A stretch of DNA of 43,389 nucleotides, from positions 1 through 43,389 of the forward strand of contig JAQBQV010000001.1 in assembly GCA_028286825.1 (NCBI GenBank). The letters run 5' to 3'. The notes below the pieces were generated by a model. The model was not told the origin of the DNA. It saw nothing but the letters and a program-made list of their open reading frames with translations, and did no database searches. The translations under genes were made by a program, and so were the position numbers. How positions within the stretch are numbered: the first letter of the stretch is position 1; each line of letters starts with the position of its first letter. Positions 1 to 8,564 of the stretch are shown here, in pieces. Origin of the DNA: Parcubacteria group bacterium (lineage in GTDB: Bacteria; Patescibacteriota; Minisyncoccia; Phycocordibacterales; Phycocordibacteraceae).

Positions 1-1456
1 GGAGGTTTGTCTCGGACACGGTGTACGAGCCAGGCGTAAAGGTATTGATTGCACCACTCACCACTGAGGTTGAATTAACGAAGAGTGGGAAGTCAGCAAC
101 TTGCTTTGTGCCACTGTTGTCGTTAATCACGATCTTCACTACCTTAATCGTAGATGGTGTGACTGTAGGAGGAACACAGCCATTGGCCACTGATCCCATT
201 TCTTTGAACCTATAGTTTGGTGGAACTGAATTATCGACTTCCCAGATCTGCCAGTTGTGGCCATTGAGATCGTTACCGCCCGTACAGTAAGGTGTCCAGG
301 TGACTGCTGGAGGATTCGTTACCGTTACCGTCGCTGAACACGTCGCTTCAAGGCGAGGTGAGAAATCGAGATTGTCATAAAGGGTACCGCGGTAGGTAGT
401 GGTCACGACTGGATTTACTGTAGTTGAGCCACCGTTAACATTAGCCGCACCAACGCCATTACTAATAGTGAATGTTGAGTTTGCGTTAATGATACGATTG
501 GTCGTCCAGCTAAGAATCACTGGGCTTCCTGACGTAACGGAGCTCTTGTCGACAGTAATCTCACACTTAAGTGGTGCGTAGGTACAAAGGGGGCTATTTG
601 TGCCGCCACCGGTACCATTACAGTACCAATGATGATCCCCGTTTGGTTGAATGCCCGGTGTCTGGGGTACTCCCGAAGTACACGAGTCGATCACGGTGCT
701 ACAAACGCCATTTACTGGAGTTTGAGGAGGAACGTAGAAACAAAGTGGGCTACGATTTTCTGTCGTATTAGGAGTTCCATCGCAGTACCAGTGGTAACTA
801 CCATCAGGTTGAATCTCATGTGCGCCGAGGGTTCCATTTGCACACGAGTTCGCCTGTGTGTAGTTACAGGCGCCAATCGTATTGGTTGGCGTTACGGGTG
901 GTACATAGAAACAAAGTGGACTTGTCGCGCCGCCATTAGGGCTGTTGCAGTACCATTGGTAACTGCCGTCAGGCTGAACAGCATTGTTGCCAAGAGTACC
1001 GACGGTACACTGATTAGGACCCGTGTAGTCACAGACACCAGCTGAAGGCGGAACATACACACAAAGTGGGCTTGTTGCGCCACCATCAACGCCATCACAG
1101 TACCAATGGTAGCTGCCGTCAGGCTGTTGGGCATTAGCGCCAAGTGTTCCGGAAGAACAGGAATTGAAAGTCGTTGTGTTACAAACACCAGGGACTGGGG
1201 TCGGGGTCGTGCCGCCAGGAGCTTCGCCACCGGTCGTGGTGGAGCCAGTGTCACCAGAGTCGCCTCCCGTGTTACCAGTATCGCCAGAGTCGCCTCCCGT
1301 GTCACCTCCATCTCCACCGTCACCGCTATCATCGGCGAACGCGTGAAGTGTAGAGAGGATTGAGAAGTCTCCCGCGTGAGGAACGACGACTACGCCGCGT
1401 GCAAAAGCAAGCGTAAGGAGTATCAGTGCTGCAATTATTGTGTAACGAATTTTCAT
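1..1456 (-). CDS. Secreted/surface protein with four Cys/Trp repeats (QPDGSYxWYCxG...SPLCxYVPP), partial; C-terminal part runs off the left edge
   Basis: Minus frame from ATG at 1456 (MKIRYTIIAALILLTLAF..., signal-like) is open to the window edge (no tta/cta/tca in the plus triplets of this frame that I read from position 2 to about 640, and continuous repeat-coding sequence above that). Absent from the ORF track because it has no stop in the window. Ends in a prealbumin-like segment (KIVINDNSGTKQVADFPLFVNSTSV...). Confidence 0.85.
   Translation of the reverse strand, partial: MKIRYTIIAALILLTLAFARGVVVVPHAGDFSILSTLHAFADDSGDGGDGGDTGGDSGDTGNTGGDSGDTGSTTTGGEAPGGTTPTPVPGVCNTTTFNSCSSGTLGANAQQPDGSYHWYCDGVDGGATSPLCVYVPPSAGVCDYTGPNQCTVGTLGNNAVQPDGSYQWYCNSPNGGATSPLCFYVPPVTPTNTIGACNYTQANSCANGTLGAHEIQPDGSYHWYCDGTPNTTENRSPLCFYVPPQTPVNGVCSTVIDSCTSGVPQTPGIQPNGDHHWYCNGTGGGTNSPLCTYAPLKCEITVDKSSVTSGSPVILSWTTNRIINANSTFTISNGVGAANVNGGSTTVNPVVTTTYRGTLYDNLDFSPRLEATCSATVTVTNPPAVTWTPYCTGGNDLNGHNWQIWEVDNSVPPNYRFKEMGSVANGCVPPTVTPSTIKVVKIVINDNSGTKQVADFPLFVNSTSVVSGAINTFTPGSYTVSETNL
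575..1185 (-). repeat. Four in-frame tandem coding repeats, spacing about 150/165/165 nt
   Basis: Recurring plus-strand blocks such as 'cagtaccaNtggtaNctNccNtcaggNtg' and 'acaaagtgggct' near 634, 799, 964 and 1114. Confidence 0.8.
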
Positions 1457-1603
1457 AAATATAATAAGTTGTTTTTAATTCCTATTTCCGGCACACCTTA
1501 TTTTAAGAAGATGTTCCAGAAAAGGGATGCTAAGGGCGTCATACTGACCACCCTTAACAGCTCCGTAAAACCGATTCAATCCGGCGACACACTTCGCAGT
1601 GTG

Positions 1604-2689
1604 TTAGTCGAGCTTCAGAATGCCGTGCATGTGCAGGCACTTGCCGCGATTCCACCATTCCGGTTTGTGAACAAGACGACGAGAGCCACCCGAAACAGTC
1701 GGCGACAGATACCGCTCGGGCCAGAGCGCCTCGATGACGTAGTTGCGCTGTTCATCGTTAAAGGTCATGCTTGCGACGCCCTTCACCAACCGAACTGTAC
1801 CCACCTTCTCTACGATCTCGAATGAGTCCGGATCACGAAGTTGGATAAAGAGCAGGTCGTCGACAGGCGCTCGCTCACGGACTTCACGTCGTAGACGTCC
1901 ACCTAGTTGAGCAGACACCGAATCGGTCGTATAGCCTTTCGGGTTCGTGGCGTTTTTGCTCTCACGAGCATCGGCGACTTCGACCAGTTGAGCGACTTCA
2001 GAAGCGAGATCGTTCACAAGCGCTACGCGATTCCAGTCCCAGGCGTCAAACACGATTGTGTATTCGCCTGGTTGGCAGGCATTTACGAGAAGCGGTGGCA
2101 ACGGCTGCGGTATCAGCGACGGAGCCACTGTTGGTGCAGGCGGCTTTGTAGCCGCTTGAGGTGGAGCAACCGGTACTGCGAGAACGCCGGGTATGACCGG
2201 ATTCAAGCAGAAAGCTGACAGAAGCGGTTTGTTCGGCCCGCTCTTGTGCACGAGCACTTTTTCGTGCTCATAACACTTGCGGGGCCATGATCCGAACTTC
2301 GTTGCTTTCGAGTTGGTGACTGCCAGACGATTGTCCTTCTCGAACATCTTGTTCTGGCATGTTACCAGCACGAAGTCGTCAGATTCGAGCGCCTTTGCCG
2401 TTCCTTCACAGCCTTCAAACGGATACCCCGGGTGGGTCTCCGCCATTTGGCGTACGAGCACATCACAGGTAACGCGCATTGCCTTCTTCGCAAGCTCGGG
2501 GTTCCGAAGAATCGCGATGATCTGCGCCTTCGTGCGGTTCCAGTACTCATACGCGTATCCGTCCCCCTCCCCTCGGGCAAATTGCACCGACGGTTGAAAC
2601 GACGAAGGTAGGGTTGGCGCAACTTGCGCCGCTGCCGACGAAACGAACGACACTGCTATTGCGAGCAGCACAGCCTTGATGAACTTCAT
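1604..2689 (-). CDS. Secreted protein of unknown function (signal peptide MKFIKAVLLAIAVSFVSSAAAQ)
   Basis: Open frame of the 399-aa ORF; start placed at internal ATG 2689, preceded by AAGGAG Shine-Dalgarno (CTCAAGGAGAAACCTGATG). Confidence 0.75.
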   Translation of the reverse strand: MKFIKAVLLAIAVSFVSSAAAQVAPTLPSSFQPSVQFARGEGDGYAYEYWNRTKAQIIAILRNPELAKKAMRVTCDVLVRQMAETHPGYPFEGCEGTAKALESDDFVLVTCQNKMFEKDNRLAVTNSKATKFGSWPRKCYEHEKVLVHKSGPNKPLLSAFCLNPVIPGVLAVPVAPPQAATKPPAPTVAPSLIPQPLPPLLVNACQPGEYTIVFDAWDWNRVALVNDLASEVAQLVEVADARESKNATNPKGYTTDSVSAQLGGRLRREVRERAPVDDLLFIQLRDPDSFEIVEKVGTVRLVKGVASMTFNDEQRNYVIEALWPERYLSPTVSGGSRRLVHKPEWWNRGKCLHMHGILKLD

Positions 2690-2814
2690 CAGGTTTCTCC
2701 TTGAGAGTTGGGCCGCGAGCGGCAAGTGGTCTATCGAACAGAATTGAATCGAATTGGAAAGAACTGCGTTCTGGTTTTTGCCTTCCTTTTTACAGGAAGT
2801 CATCCGTGCTCTAA

Positions 2815-3480
2815 CTAATTAGAGCTAGGGTGACTTTCTATAAAATCGGCGGTAAGCACGAAGCGGTCTGCTTTCTCACCGAACGAGTCGCAGGTCGACA
2901 GTGTAAGCACCTGGCCGCTGACGTCAAGCGGAATGCCCGCGTCTGTGGCGCTTTCTTTAAGGACCGAGCGGACCCGGTACGTATATGCCGTAGTAGCCGA
3001 ATAGACCATTACAGTATCTCCTGCCTTAAGCTTCTGAATATCGTTGAAGGCTTTGTATGCCTGATTTCGGACAATCGGAAGGTAACTGGAGTGACCAAAG
3101 AGTACGACATTGCCTTTTTCGCCGAGCTCGGCTGAGGTCGGGTACCGAACCGCGCCTTTGAGCAGATACTGGTCCAGGATCGCGATCTTGGTCGTGGTTG
3201 GGTTTGAGATACTCGTCGCAAGCTTAATCTTAGGGATCTCGATTCGAAGCGGGAGTTCAGGAGTTGCGACAGGTGTCGATGTGGCAATCGGTTTTTCGAT
3301 TGAAGTCTCTGCCACTGCAACAGGCGTCGATGGTGGGTTAGGTAAGAGATCCATGTGTGCGAGGACTGCTGTACTAACGAAAAAGGCAAGGATAAAGAGG
3401 CCCACGAAGCTCCATTTTCTGGTAGCTGCCTTTCGGGTTGCGAGTATGAGACCTGCGATGGCATGTATCAGCTTTTCCAT
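2815..3480 (-). CDS. Sortase family transpeptidase, membrane anchored
   Basis: N-terminal TM segment; LRIEIPKIKL, NVVLFGHSS, LTLSTC, ADRFVLTADF: catalytic His, Cys and Arg context of sortases. Confidence 0.88.
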   Translation of the reverse strand: MEKLIHAIAGLILATRKAATRKWSFVGLFILAFFVSTAVLAHMDLLPNPPSTPVAVAETSIEKPIATSTPVATPELPLRIEIPKIKLATSISNPTTTKIAILDQYLLKGAVRYPTSAELGEKGNVVLFGHSSYLPIVRNQAYKAFNDIQKLKAGDTVMVYSATTAYTYRVRSVLKESATDAGIPLDVSGQVLTLSTCDSFGEKADRFVLTADFIESHPSSN

Positions 3481-3499
3481 ACGGTTATTGTCTCACTAA

Positions 3500-3528
3500 T
3501 AAATACACCATTGTATGCAATCTGTCAA
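3500..3528 (-). promoter_or_regulatory. Promoter for sortase: TTGACA-N17-TATTTA
   Basis: Minus strand TTGACA (3528-3523), 17-nt spacer, TATTTA (3505-3500). Confidence 0.6.
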
Positions 3529-3571
3529 GTCCCCCTCGACAAATGCACGACCTATCGCCCTATCCTAAAGC

Positions 3572-3600
3572 TTGACACGCTAAATACCCTATGGTATGTA
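3572..3600 (+). promoter_or_regulatory. Promoter TTGACA-N17-TATGTA, 7 nt before ATG 3608
   Basis: TTGACA 3572-3577, TATGTA 3595-3600, then TTTACCC and ATG at 3608. Confidence 0.65.
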
Positions 3601-3607
3601 TTTACCC

Positions 3608-4405
3608 ATGAATACACCAGAAAACCAGGTCACCGTCGTGACCCCTACCACGAGCAATCGAGCGGTAGTTATTAATACACTTGCCATTGCCGGTTTTATC
3701 GCCATTGTTGGCGCGTTGATTTGGCTAGCGGTATCCTCAGGGCGGATTATTCCAGGTGTGGTTAACGGTATCGGCAACGCCGCCGTCTACCTTGGATCGG
3801 TCTTTGCACCATCCCCTACCCCTGGAATTAACGTAGTTCCTATCCCAAGCGCATCAACTACCATCTCCTTCGGCACGGCTACTACTACCCCTATCTCAGT
3901 CGTAGCCACAACGACAGCAACAACAACTCCCCACACTGCTCCTAAGCCGGTAGTGACGCATCCTGGAACCTCAACGGGTGGCGTCTACCAGACCAGCACC
4001 ACGACGGTTGCTGCAAATTACTATGGCACGGGCGACCTTAAGACGACGATCGACTTTGTGGGGTACCTCACCTCAGACTCAACGGAAACCTTTGTCGGAG
4101 GCACCACGGTCCCTAGCGGCAAGCGCCCCGCAGTAAAGTTCACAATTAAAAACGTAGGTACCAACTGGACCGGTGTATGGCGCTTTACCGCGACTATTCC
4201 GACCCGATCTGCTACCACCTTCGTGTCTGACCCTCAGCAGTCCCTGGCTCCAGGAGAGAGTATTGACTACACTCTCGGCTTTGACAATACGCTTCGTGGA
4301 AGTGCGGAAACGATCACTATATCGGCCAATTCGAGCCATACCGCAAGCGACCTGAATACCTCAAACGACACCGCTTCAGCGACGATCGACACTCTCGGCA
4401 GATAA
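3608..4405 (+). CDS. Membrane-anchored extracellular protein with CARDB-like Ig domain
   Basis: TM helix (AVVINTLAIAGFIAIVGALIWLAV), Ser/Thr/Pro linker, then VKFTIKNVGTNWTGVWRFTATIP...LAPGESIDYTLGFD...ANSSHTASDLNTSNDTASATI. Start at 3608 preferred over the 3596 ATG, which lies in the -10. Confidence 0.75.
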   Translation: MNTPENQVTVVTPTTSNRAVVINTLAIAGFIAIVGALIWLAVSSGRIIPGVVNGIGNAAVYLGSVFAPSPTPGINVVPIPSASTTISFGTATTTPISVVATTTATTTPHTAPKPVVTHPGTSTGGVYQTSTTTVAANYYGTGDLKTTIDFVGYLTSDSTETFVGGTTVPSGKRPAVKFTIKNVGTNWTGVWRFTATIPTRSATTFVSDPQQSLAPGESIDYTLGFDNTLRGSAETITISANSSHTASDLNTSNDTASATIDTLGR

Positions 4406-4427
4406 GTATTTTTCAGAAATCTTAATG

Positions 4428-4456
4428 AAAAGCCGCCACTATCTCAGGCGGCTTTT
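4428..4456 (+). terminator. Rho-independent terminator
   Basis: aaaagccgcc-actatctca-ggcggctttt just after the stop at 4405. Confidence 0.85.
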
Positions 4457-4535
4457 CGTTATATACTAAGGCCGGATTGTCCATCCCTAAATACTTAATG
4501 AAGAAGTGATCATGAATTCTTCATCTTACTCCTGC

Positions 4536-4564
4536 TTTACTTCCCGCTAGTTAGTAGATAACTT
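4536..4564 (+). promoter_or_regulatory. Promoter TTTACT-N17-TAACTT, 7 nt before response regulator ATG
   Basis: TTTACT 4536-4541, TAACTT 4559-4564, ATG 4572. Confidence 0.5.
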
Positions 4565-4571
4565 ACACACT

Positions 4572-5246
4572 ATGCGAGTACTAGTAGTAGAAGACGAACA
4601 GAAGCTGGCTGAAGGAATAAAGAAAGGTCTTGAGAAGAACGCCTATGCTGTAGATGTGCTTGGGGACGGGGAAAAGGCGCTCACTCGTATCTCGGTCCAC
4701 CGTGACGACTACGACATTGTCATCTTGGACCTAATGCTTCCTTCCCTCTCTGGGCTCGAAGTATGTACGCAGGCACGAGCATTAGGCGTGGTCGTGCCGA
4801 TCCTCATCCTCACGGCGCGCGCTGAGACCGACAATAAGGTGAAGCTCCTTCTTGCTGGTGCTGACGACTATCTCGTAAAGCCATTCTCCTTTGAAGAACT
4901 CTTGGCACGCATGCAAGCCTTACTGCGCCGACCTAAGGAAAAAGTGCCCGATGTGCTTAAGGTACACGATCTTGAGCTTGACCCGACTACACACATCGCC
5001 CGCAAGGATGGAGAGATTCTTGAGCTGACTCTTAAAGAGTTTATGCTGCTTGAGTATTTCATGCGGCATCCGAACGAGGTGATCAATCGCGAAGATCTCT
5101 TGACCCATCTCTGGGATTTCAACTACGAATCGTTTAGCAACGTCATTGATGTTCATGTTAAAAATCTTCGAAGAAAAATTGGCGAGACTGGTAGCGACGG
5201 AATACTGGAGACGGTCCGTGGGATTGGTTACCGTCTACGCGTCTAA
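4572..5246 (+). CDS. OmpR/PhoB-family response regulator
   Basis: MRVLVVEDEQKLAEGI, DIVILDLMLPSLSGLEV, LTARAE, KPFSFEELLAR receiver motifs; winged-helix VIDVHVKNLRRKIG...TVRGIGYRLRV. Confidence 0.95.
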   Translation: MRVLVVEDEQKLAEGIKKGLEKNAYAVDVLGDGEKALTRISVHRDDYDIVILDLMLPSLSGLEVCTQARALGVVVPILILTARAETDNKVKLLLAGADDYLVKPFSFEELLARMQALLRRPKEKVPDVLKVHDLELDPTTHIARKDGEILELTLKEFMLLEYFMRHPNEVINREDLLTHLWDFNYESFSNVIDVHVKNLRRKIGETGSDGILETVRGIGYRLRV

Positions 5247-6264
5247 ATATAGGCGGGACCCGTTCTTCCGCACTGAGTTTAACGTTATTGCGCTCCAAAT
5301 CCTTTTTGGCTTATTCATTTTGTTTGTAGTGGTTCAGGGGGTTGCCCTCCGCTACCAGAGACTGCCCATGATGGCGATTATCGTGATTAGTACGGCGATC
5401 TTCGTCTACCTCATCACCCGACTTGCGCTTGCACCGGCACGTAACGCACTTGAGGCCCAGAAGCAGTTTATCGGGAATATCGCCCATGAACTACGCACTC
5501 CGCTCTCGGTGATTAAGACCAATACGGAGGTCGCCCTTCTCGACGACACCGCTCCCATCGGCATGCGAGAGACGCTCCACGATACGATCGAAGAGCTCGA
5601 CCGCATTTCCGACATTATCAACAACCTTCTCTCATTGAACGTACTCGTTCGCCAAGAGAAAATGACGTTTACCAACGTCGACCTTGGAGTGGTCGTGAGG
5701 CGGATGACTAAGCATTTGCATATTTTAATTACTAAAAAGAAAATCAATCTGTCGATAAGCGAAAGCGAATATCAAAATGTGTGGGGCAACACCACCGCCC
5801 TCGAGCAGATCGTTATGAATGTGCTCAAAAACGCAGTGAACTATACGCTACCTGAAGGTTCGATCACATTATCTATTAAGCCCGACTACCAGGGTCATAT
5901 TCTCCTCACCGTCGAAGACACTGGGATTGGCATCGAAAAGAAAGATCTCAATCGAATTTTTGAACCCTTCTTTAGAAGCGATCAGTCTCGGGCACGAATC
6001 AGCGGAGGTAGCGGGCTTGGGCTCGCTATCGTGAACGAGCTCATCAAACTTCACCGGGGGTCTATGCTCATCCAGAGTGCCAAAGACTACGGCACGTTAG
6101 TGGAGATAACTCTTCCCTGCGGCCACGAGCCAGACAGGGTACCGATCGAGCGCCGTAAAGAGGATCAGCCAGTACACCGGGAGCGCCGCAAACGAGTATC
6201 TGAGGTAGAAATCAATTACTCCCAACTCCCCTTTACCAAGAAAGACCACGGGCGCCGTTCATAA
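5218..6264 (+). CDS. Sensor histidine kinase, two TM helices, minimal sensor region
   Basis: FIGNIAHELRTPLSVIKTNTEVAL (H-box), NVLKNAVNYT (N), VEDTGIGIEKKDLNRIFEPFFR, GGSGLGLAIV. ORF-track start 5146 overlaps the regulator by about 100 nt; GTG 5218 is the likelier start. Confidence 0.92.
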   Translation: MGLVTVYASKYRRDPFFRTEFNVIALQILFGLFILFVVVQGVALRYQRLPMMAIIVISTAIFVYLITRLALAPARNALEAQKQFIGNIAHELRTPLSVIKTNTEVALLDDTAPIGMRETLHDTIEELDRISDIINNLLSLNVLVRQEKMTFTNVDLGVVVRRMTKHLHILITKKKINLSISESEYQNVWGNTTALEQIVMNVLKNAVNYTLPEGSITLSIKPDYQGHILLTVEDTGIGIEKKDLNRIFEPFFRSDQSRARISGGSGLGLAIVNELIKLHRGSMLIQSAKDYGTLVEITLPCGHEPDRVPIERRKEDQPVHRERRKRVSEVEINYSQLPFTKKDHGRRS

Positions 6265-6331
6265 TTGCTTCATCCGGCCGTGAGTACACTTAGGGTTAAT
6301 GCAGTATGGTCATGGTCGCAAACAAAAAAAA

Positions 6332-6357
6332 TGGAGGGATCCGCTTAAAGATCCTCC
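6332..6357 (+). ncRNA. Candidate small structured RNA element upstream of terminator (hairpin ggagggatc-cgcttaaa-gatcctcc)
   Basis: Imperfect hairpin in the noncoding interval between the histidine kinase and the 6377 terminator. Confidence 0.25.
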
Positions 6358-6376
6358 AGAAGATATTCTGATGTAA

Positions 6377-6426
6377 TGCCGGGGAGGCTGCGCCAATAAA
6401 AAGCGCAACCTCCCCGGCACCTTTTT
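6377..6426 (+). terminator. Strong intrinsic terminator of the two-component operon
   Basis: tgccggggaggctgcgc-caataaaaa-gcgcaacctccccggca followed by cctttttatt. Confidence 0.85.
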
Positions 6427-6456
6427 ATTAGTTTTAGTCACGACTACTAATGTTGC

Positions 6457-8541
6457 TTATTTTTTTGATGACGTTTTGATCGCTATAAAGACTTGCGTAA
6501 ACAACGCCTCAAGGCTCATCGCGCCCGCAGTACTTATATGGTCCTCATCTCGATAAATCAGTTTGCCTTTGTTTTCTAGTGCGCACACACCTCCCTTCTC
6601 GCATAAAATGGCGGCTGGATCAATAATGCGAACGCCTGGGAGTGCTCCGAGGCTATCAATCACAGCGTTGGGAAACGTCTGATACATCTGGTGACGACTC
6701 GCTTTGATACTTTGCAGCTCGAGACGCTCGCCTAAATGCACCGCACGATAAAACGCGTCGCGAATATTAAAATCAAATTGCTCTGGTACTTGTTTGACGA
6801 GTACGACCTCACGACCTTCACGTGACCACTCCCGTACCATTGCGGTTAGATTTTTTTCTAATACGAGCACTGCCTCCTTTGATGAGACCGACGCTTGTTC
6901 CGAGTCGGTAATAAATGCTTTTGAGTCTCCAGAAGAACCTCCCATCACGTAGTAACTCCAGCGACTGATCAAAAAAACAGTATGAATGTCGTACTTCTGT
7001 ATGTATGCAAGAGCAGATGTCGTTTCTTCTTCGCAGCTGGTAGCCGCTGGTAACTGATGAACACCATTAACTGGGATACAAAAAGCACCATCAAACACTG
7101 TTCCCCTCACGCCGTAGGCGCGTCCTAATGTGTTAAATAACGGGACGAGCGCTTCTGCGTGACTGTCGCCCCATACGACAAAGTCAGCACCGCGTGCTAT
7201 CGAACCTATATCTCCTATCGAGCAGAGAGCTTCATCTACAAATTGACGAGAACAAACGCCTCCCCAGGGTACGTTTTCTGCTGACGCGAGCAATATATTC
7301 TTGCCGACAAGCGGAACTCGATTGATCACTTCGCCTGATGTCCTCTGTATAAGAAAGCCGAGTAGTGAGAGAAGCATAAGAGAGGCGAAACCGAAGTAGA
7401 GCATATCTCTCCGCAGAGGAAAGAAAACTTTCTTTCGAAAGGGAGTCTCGATAAACCTATACGATAACCATGCGAGAACAACTGATGTCAGCATAAGAAG
7501 GAGCGCTGTTGTGTTCGAGATTGGAATGGTTGCTGTCAGATTGGCGAATGCGAATAATGGCCAATGCCACAAATAGAGTGAGTAAGAAATCAATCCGACC
7601 CATACGAGGCCAGGGTATGCAAGAACTGCCCCGACCTTGGTTATATGACTCTCATTTGCAACAATAATGGCCGCCGCTCCCAGGGTCGGCAACAGTGCCG
7701 CTACGCCCGGAAAATGCGTACTGTCGCTAAATAGAAACGCTGCGGCCATAACTGAGCCGATGCCGGTAAGAGCAAGAATTTCTGACCACACTATTGATCG
7801 GATACATACGGGATAGAGTGCAATCAGAATGCCGACCCCGATCTCCCATGCACGACTCGGCAGTAGATAAAATCCGGCGGTTCCATACGTCATTGCTGAA
7901 AACACTGACGCAGGCGCTACGTTAACGAACCAAATGTTAATGAGGAATGAAATGAAACCGAGTATAAGTACGCAGCCTAACAGCATGCGCTGCCCACCCC
8001 AGCGCTCAGTGAGCATTATGATTCGCCCCTTACGCTTCGCGAACCATACGCAAAAGAACACTATGCCTGGGAATACGAGGTAAAACTGCTCTTCAACTGA
8101 AAGTGACCAGGTGTGAAGCAAGGGCGAGTAGCGCGCAGACTGTTCGAAGTAGTTATCTGTCACTGCAAAAAGCATGTTCGAAGCGAATAGGCTCTGCGCT
8201 ATGACGGTCGTACCAAAGTCGTGATACTCCGGTGGGTATAAAATAAGCGCATAACTTGCGATACTTGTTGCTAAAATAACGGCAACAACAACGGGGACGA
8301 TACGGCGAATACGGCGTTCCCAAAAACCAATAAGGGAGAATGTGCCTGCCTGGACGTCTCGCATGATAATCGACGTAATCAAAAAACCTGAGATTACAAA
8401 GAACACATCAACTCCAATAAAGCCCCCGCCCACCGATAAGAACCGCGCGTGGTACAGCACCACAAGAATGACAGCAACACCCCGCAAACCGTCAATGTGT
8501 GGACGATACGATATCGCGTTCGTACCGTCTGGATACGCCAT
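6457..8541 (-). CDS. Acyltransferase family 3 protein with SGNH-like C-terminal domain (OafA/YrhL type)
   Basis: YRPHIDGLRGVAVILVVLYHA, GGGFIGVDVFFVISGFLIT, LLHTWSLSVEEQFYLVFP, multiple TM segments; C-terminal FVVWGDSHAEALVPLF. Confidence 0.93.
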   Translation of the reverse strand: MAYPDGTNAISYRPHIDGLRGVAVILVVLYHARFLSVGGGFIGVDVFFVISGFLITSIIMRDVQAGTFSLIGFWERRIRRIVPVVVAVILATSIASYALILYPPEYHDFGTTVIAQSLFASNMLFAVTDNYFEQSARYSPLLHTWSLSVEEQFYLVFPGIVFFCVWFAKRKGRIIMLTERWGGQRMLLGCVLILGFISFLINIWFVNVAPASVFSAMTYGTAGFYLLPSRAWEIGVGILIALYPVCIRSIVWSEILALTGIGSVMAAAFLFSDSTHFPGVAALLPTLGAAAIIVANESHITKVGAVLAYPGLVWVGLISYSLYLWHWPLFAFANLTATIPISNTTALLLMLTSVVLAWLSYRFIETPFRKKVFFPLRRDMLYFGFASLMLLSLLGFLIQRTSGEVINRVPLVGKNILLASAENVPWGGVCSRQFVDEALCSIGDIGSIARGADFVVWGDSHAEALVPLFNTLGRAYGVRGTVFDGAFCIPVNGVHQLPAATSCEEETTSALAYIQKYDIHTVFLISRWSYYVMGGSSGDSKAFITDSEQASVSSKEAVLVLEKNLTAMVREWSREGREVVLVKQVPEQFDFNIRDAFYRAVHLGERLELQSIKASRHQMYQTFPNAVIDSLGALPGVRIIDPAAILCEKGGVCALENKGKLIYRDEDHISTAGAMSLEALFTQVFIAIKTSSKK

Positions 8542-8564
8542 GTGGATAGAGCTACTGAGTCACG

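Noticed and set aside
575-1185. Periodic repeats resembling a CRISPR array
   Set aside because: Units are diverged, in frame and encode a conserved peptide; no short identical repeats with unique spacers.
21-1363. Plus-strand ORFs (64-138 aa) and minus ORF 892-1332
   Set aside because: Out-of-frame or antisense readings of the partial repeat protein, whose true frame is open to the window edge.
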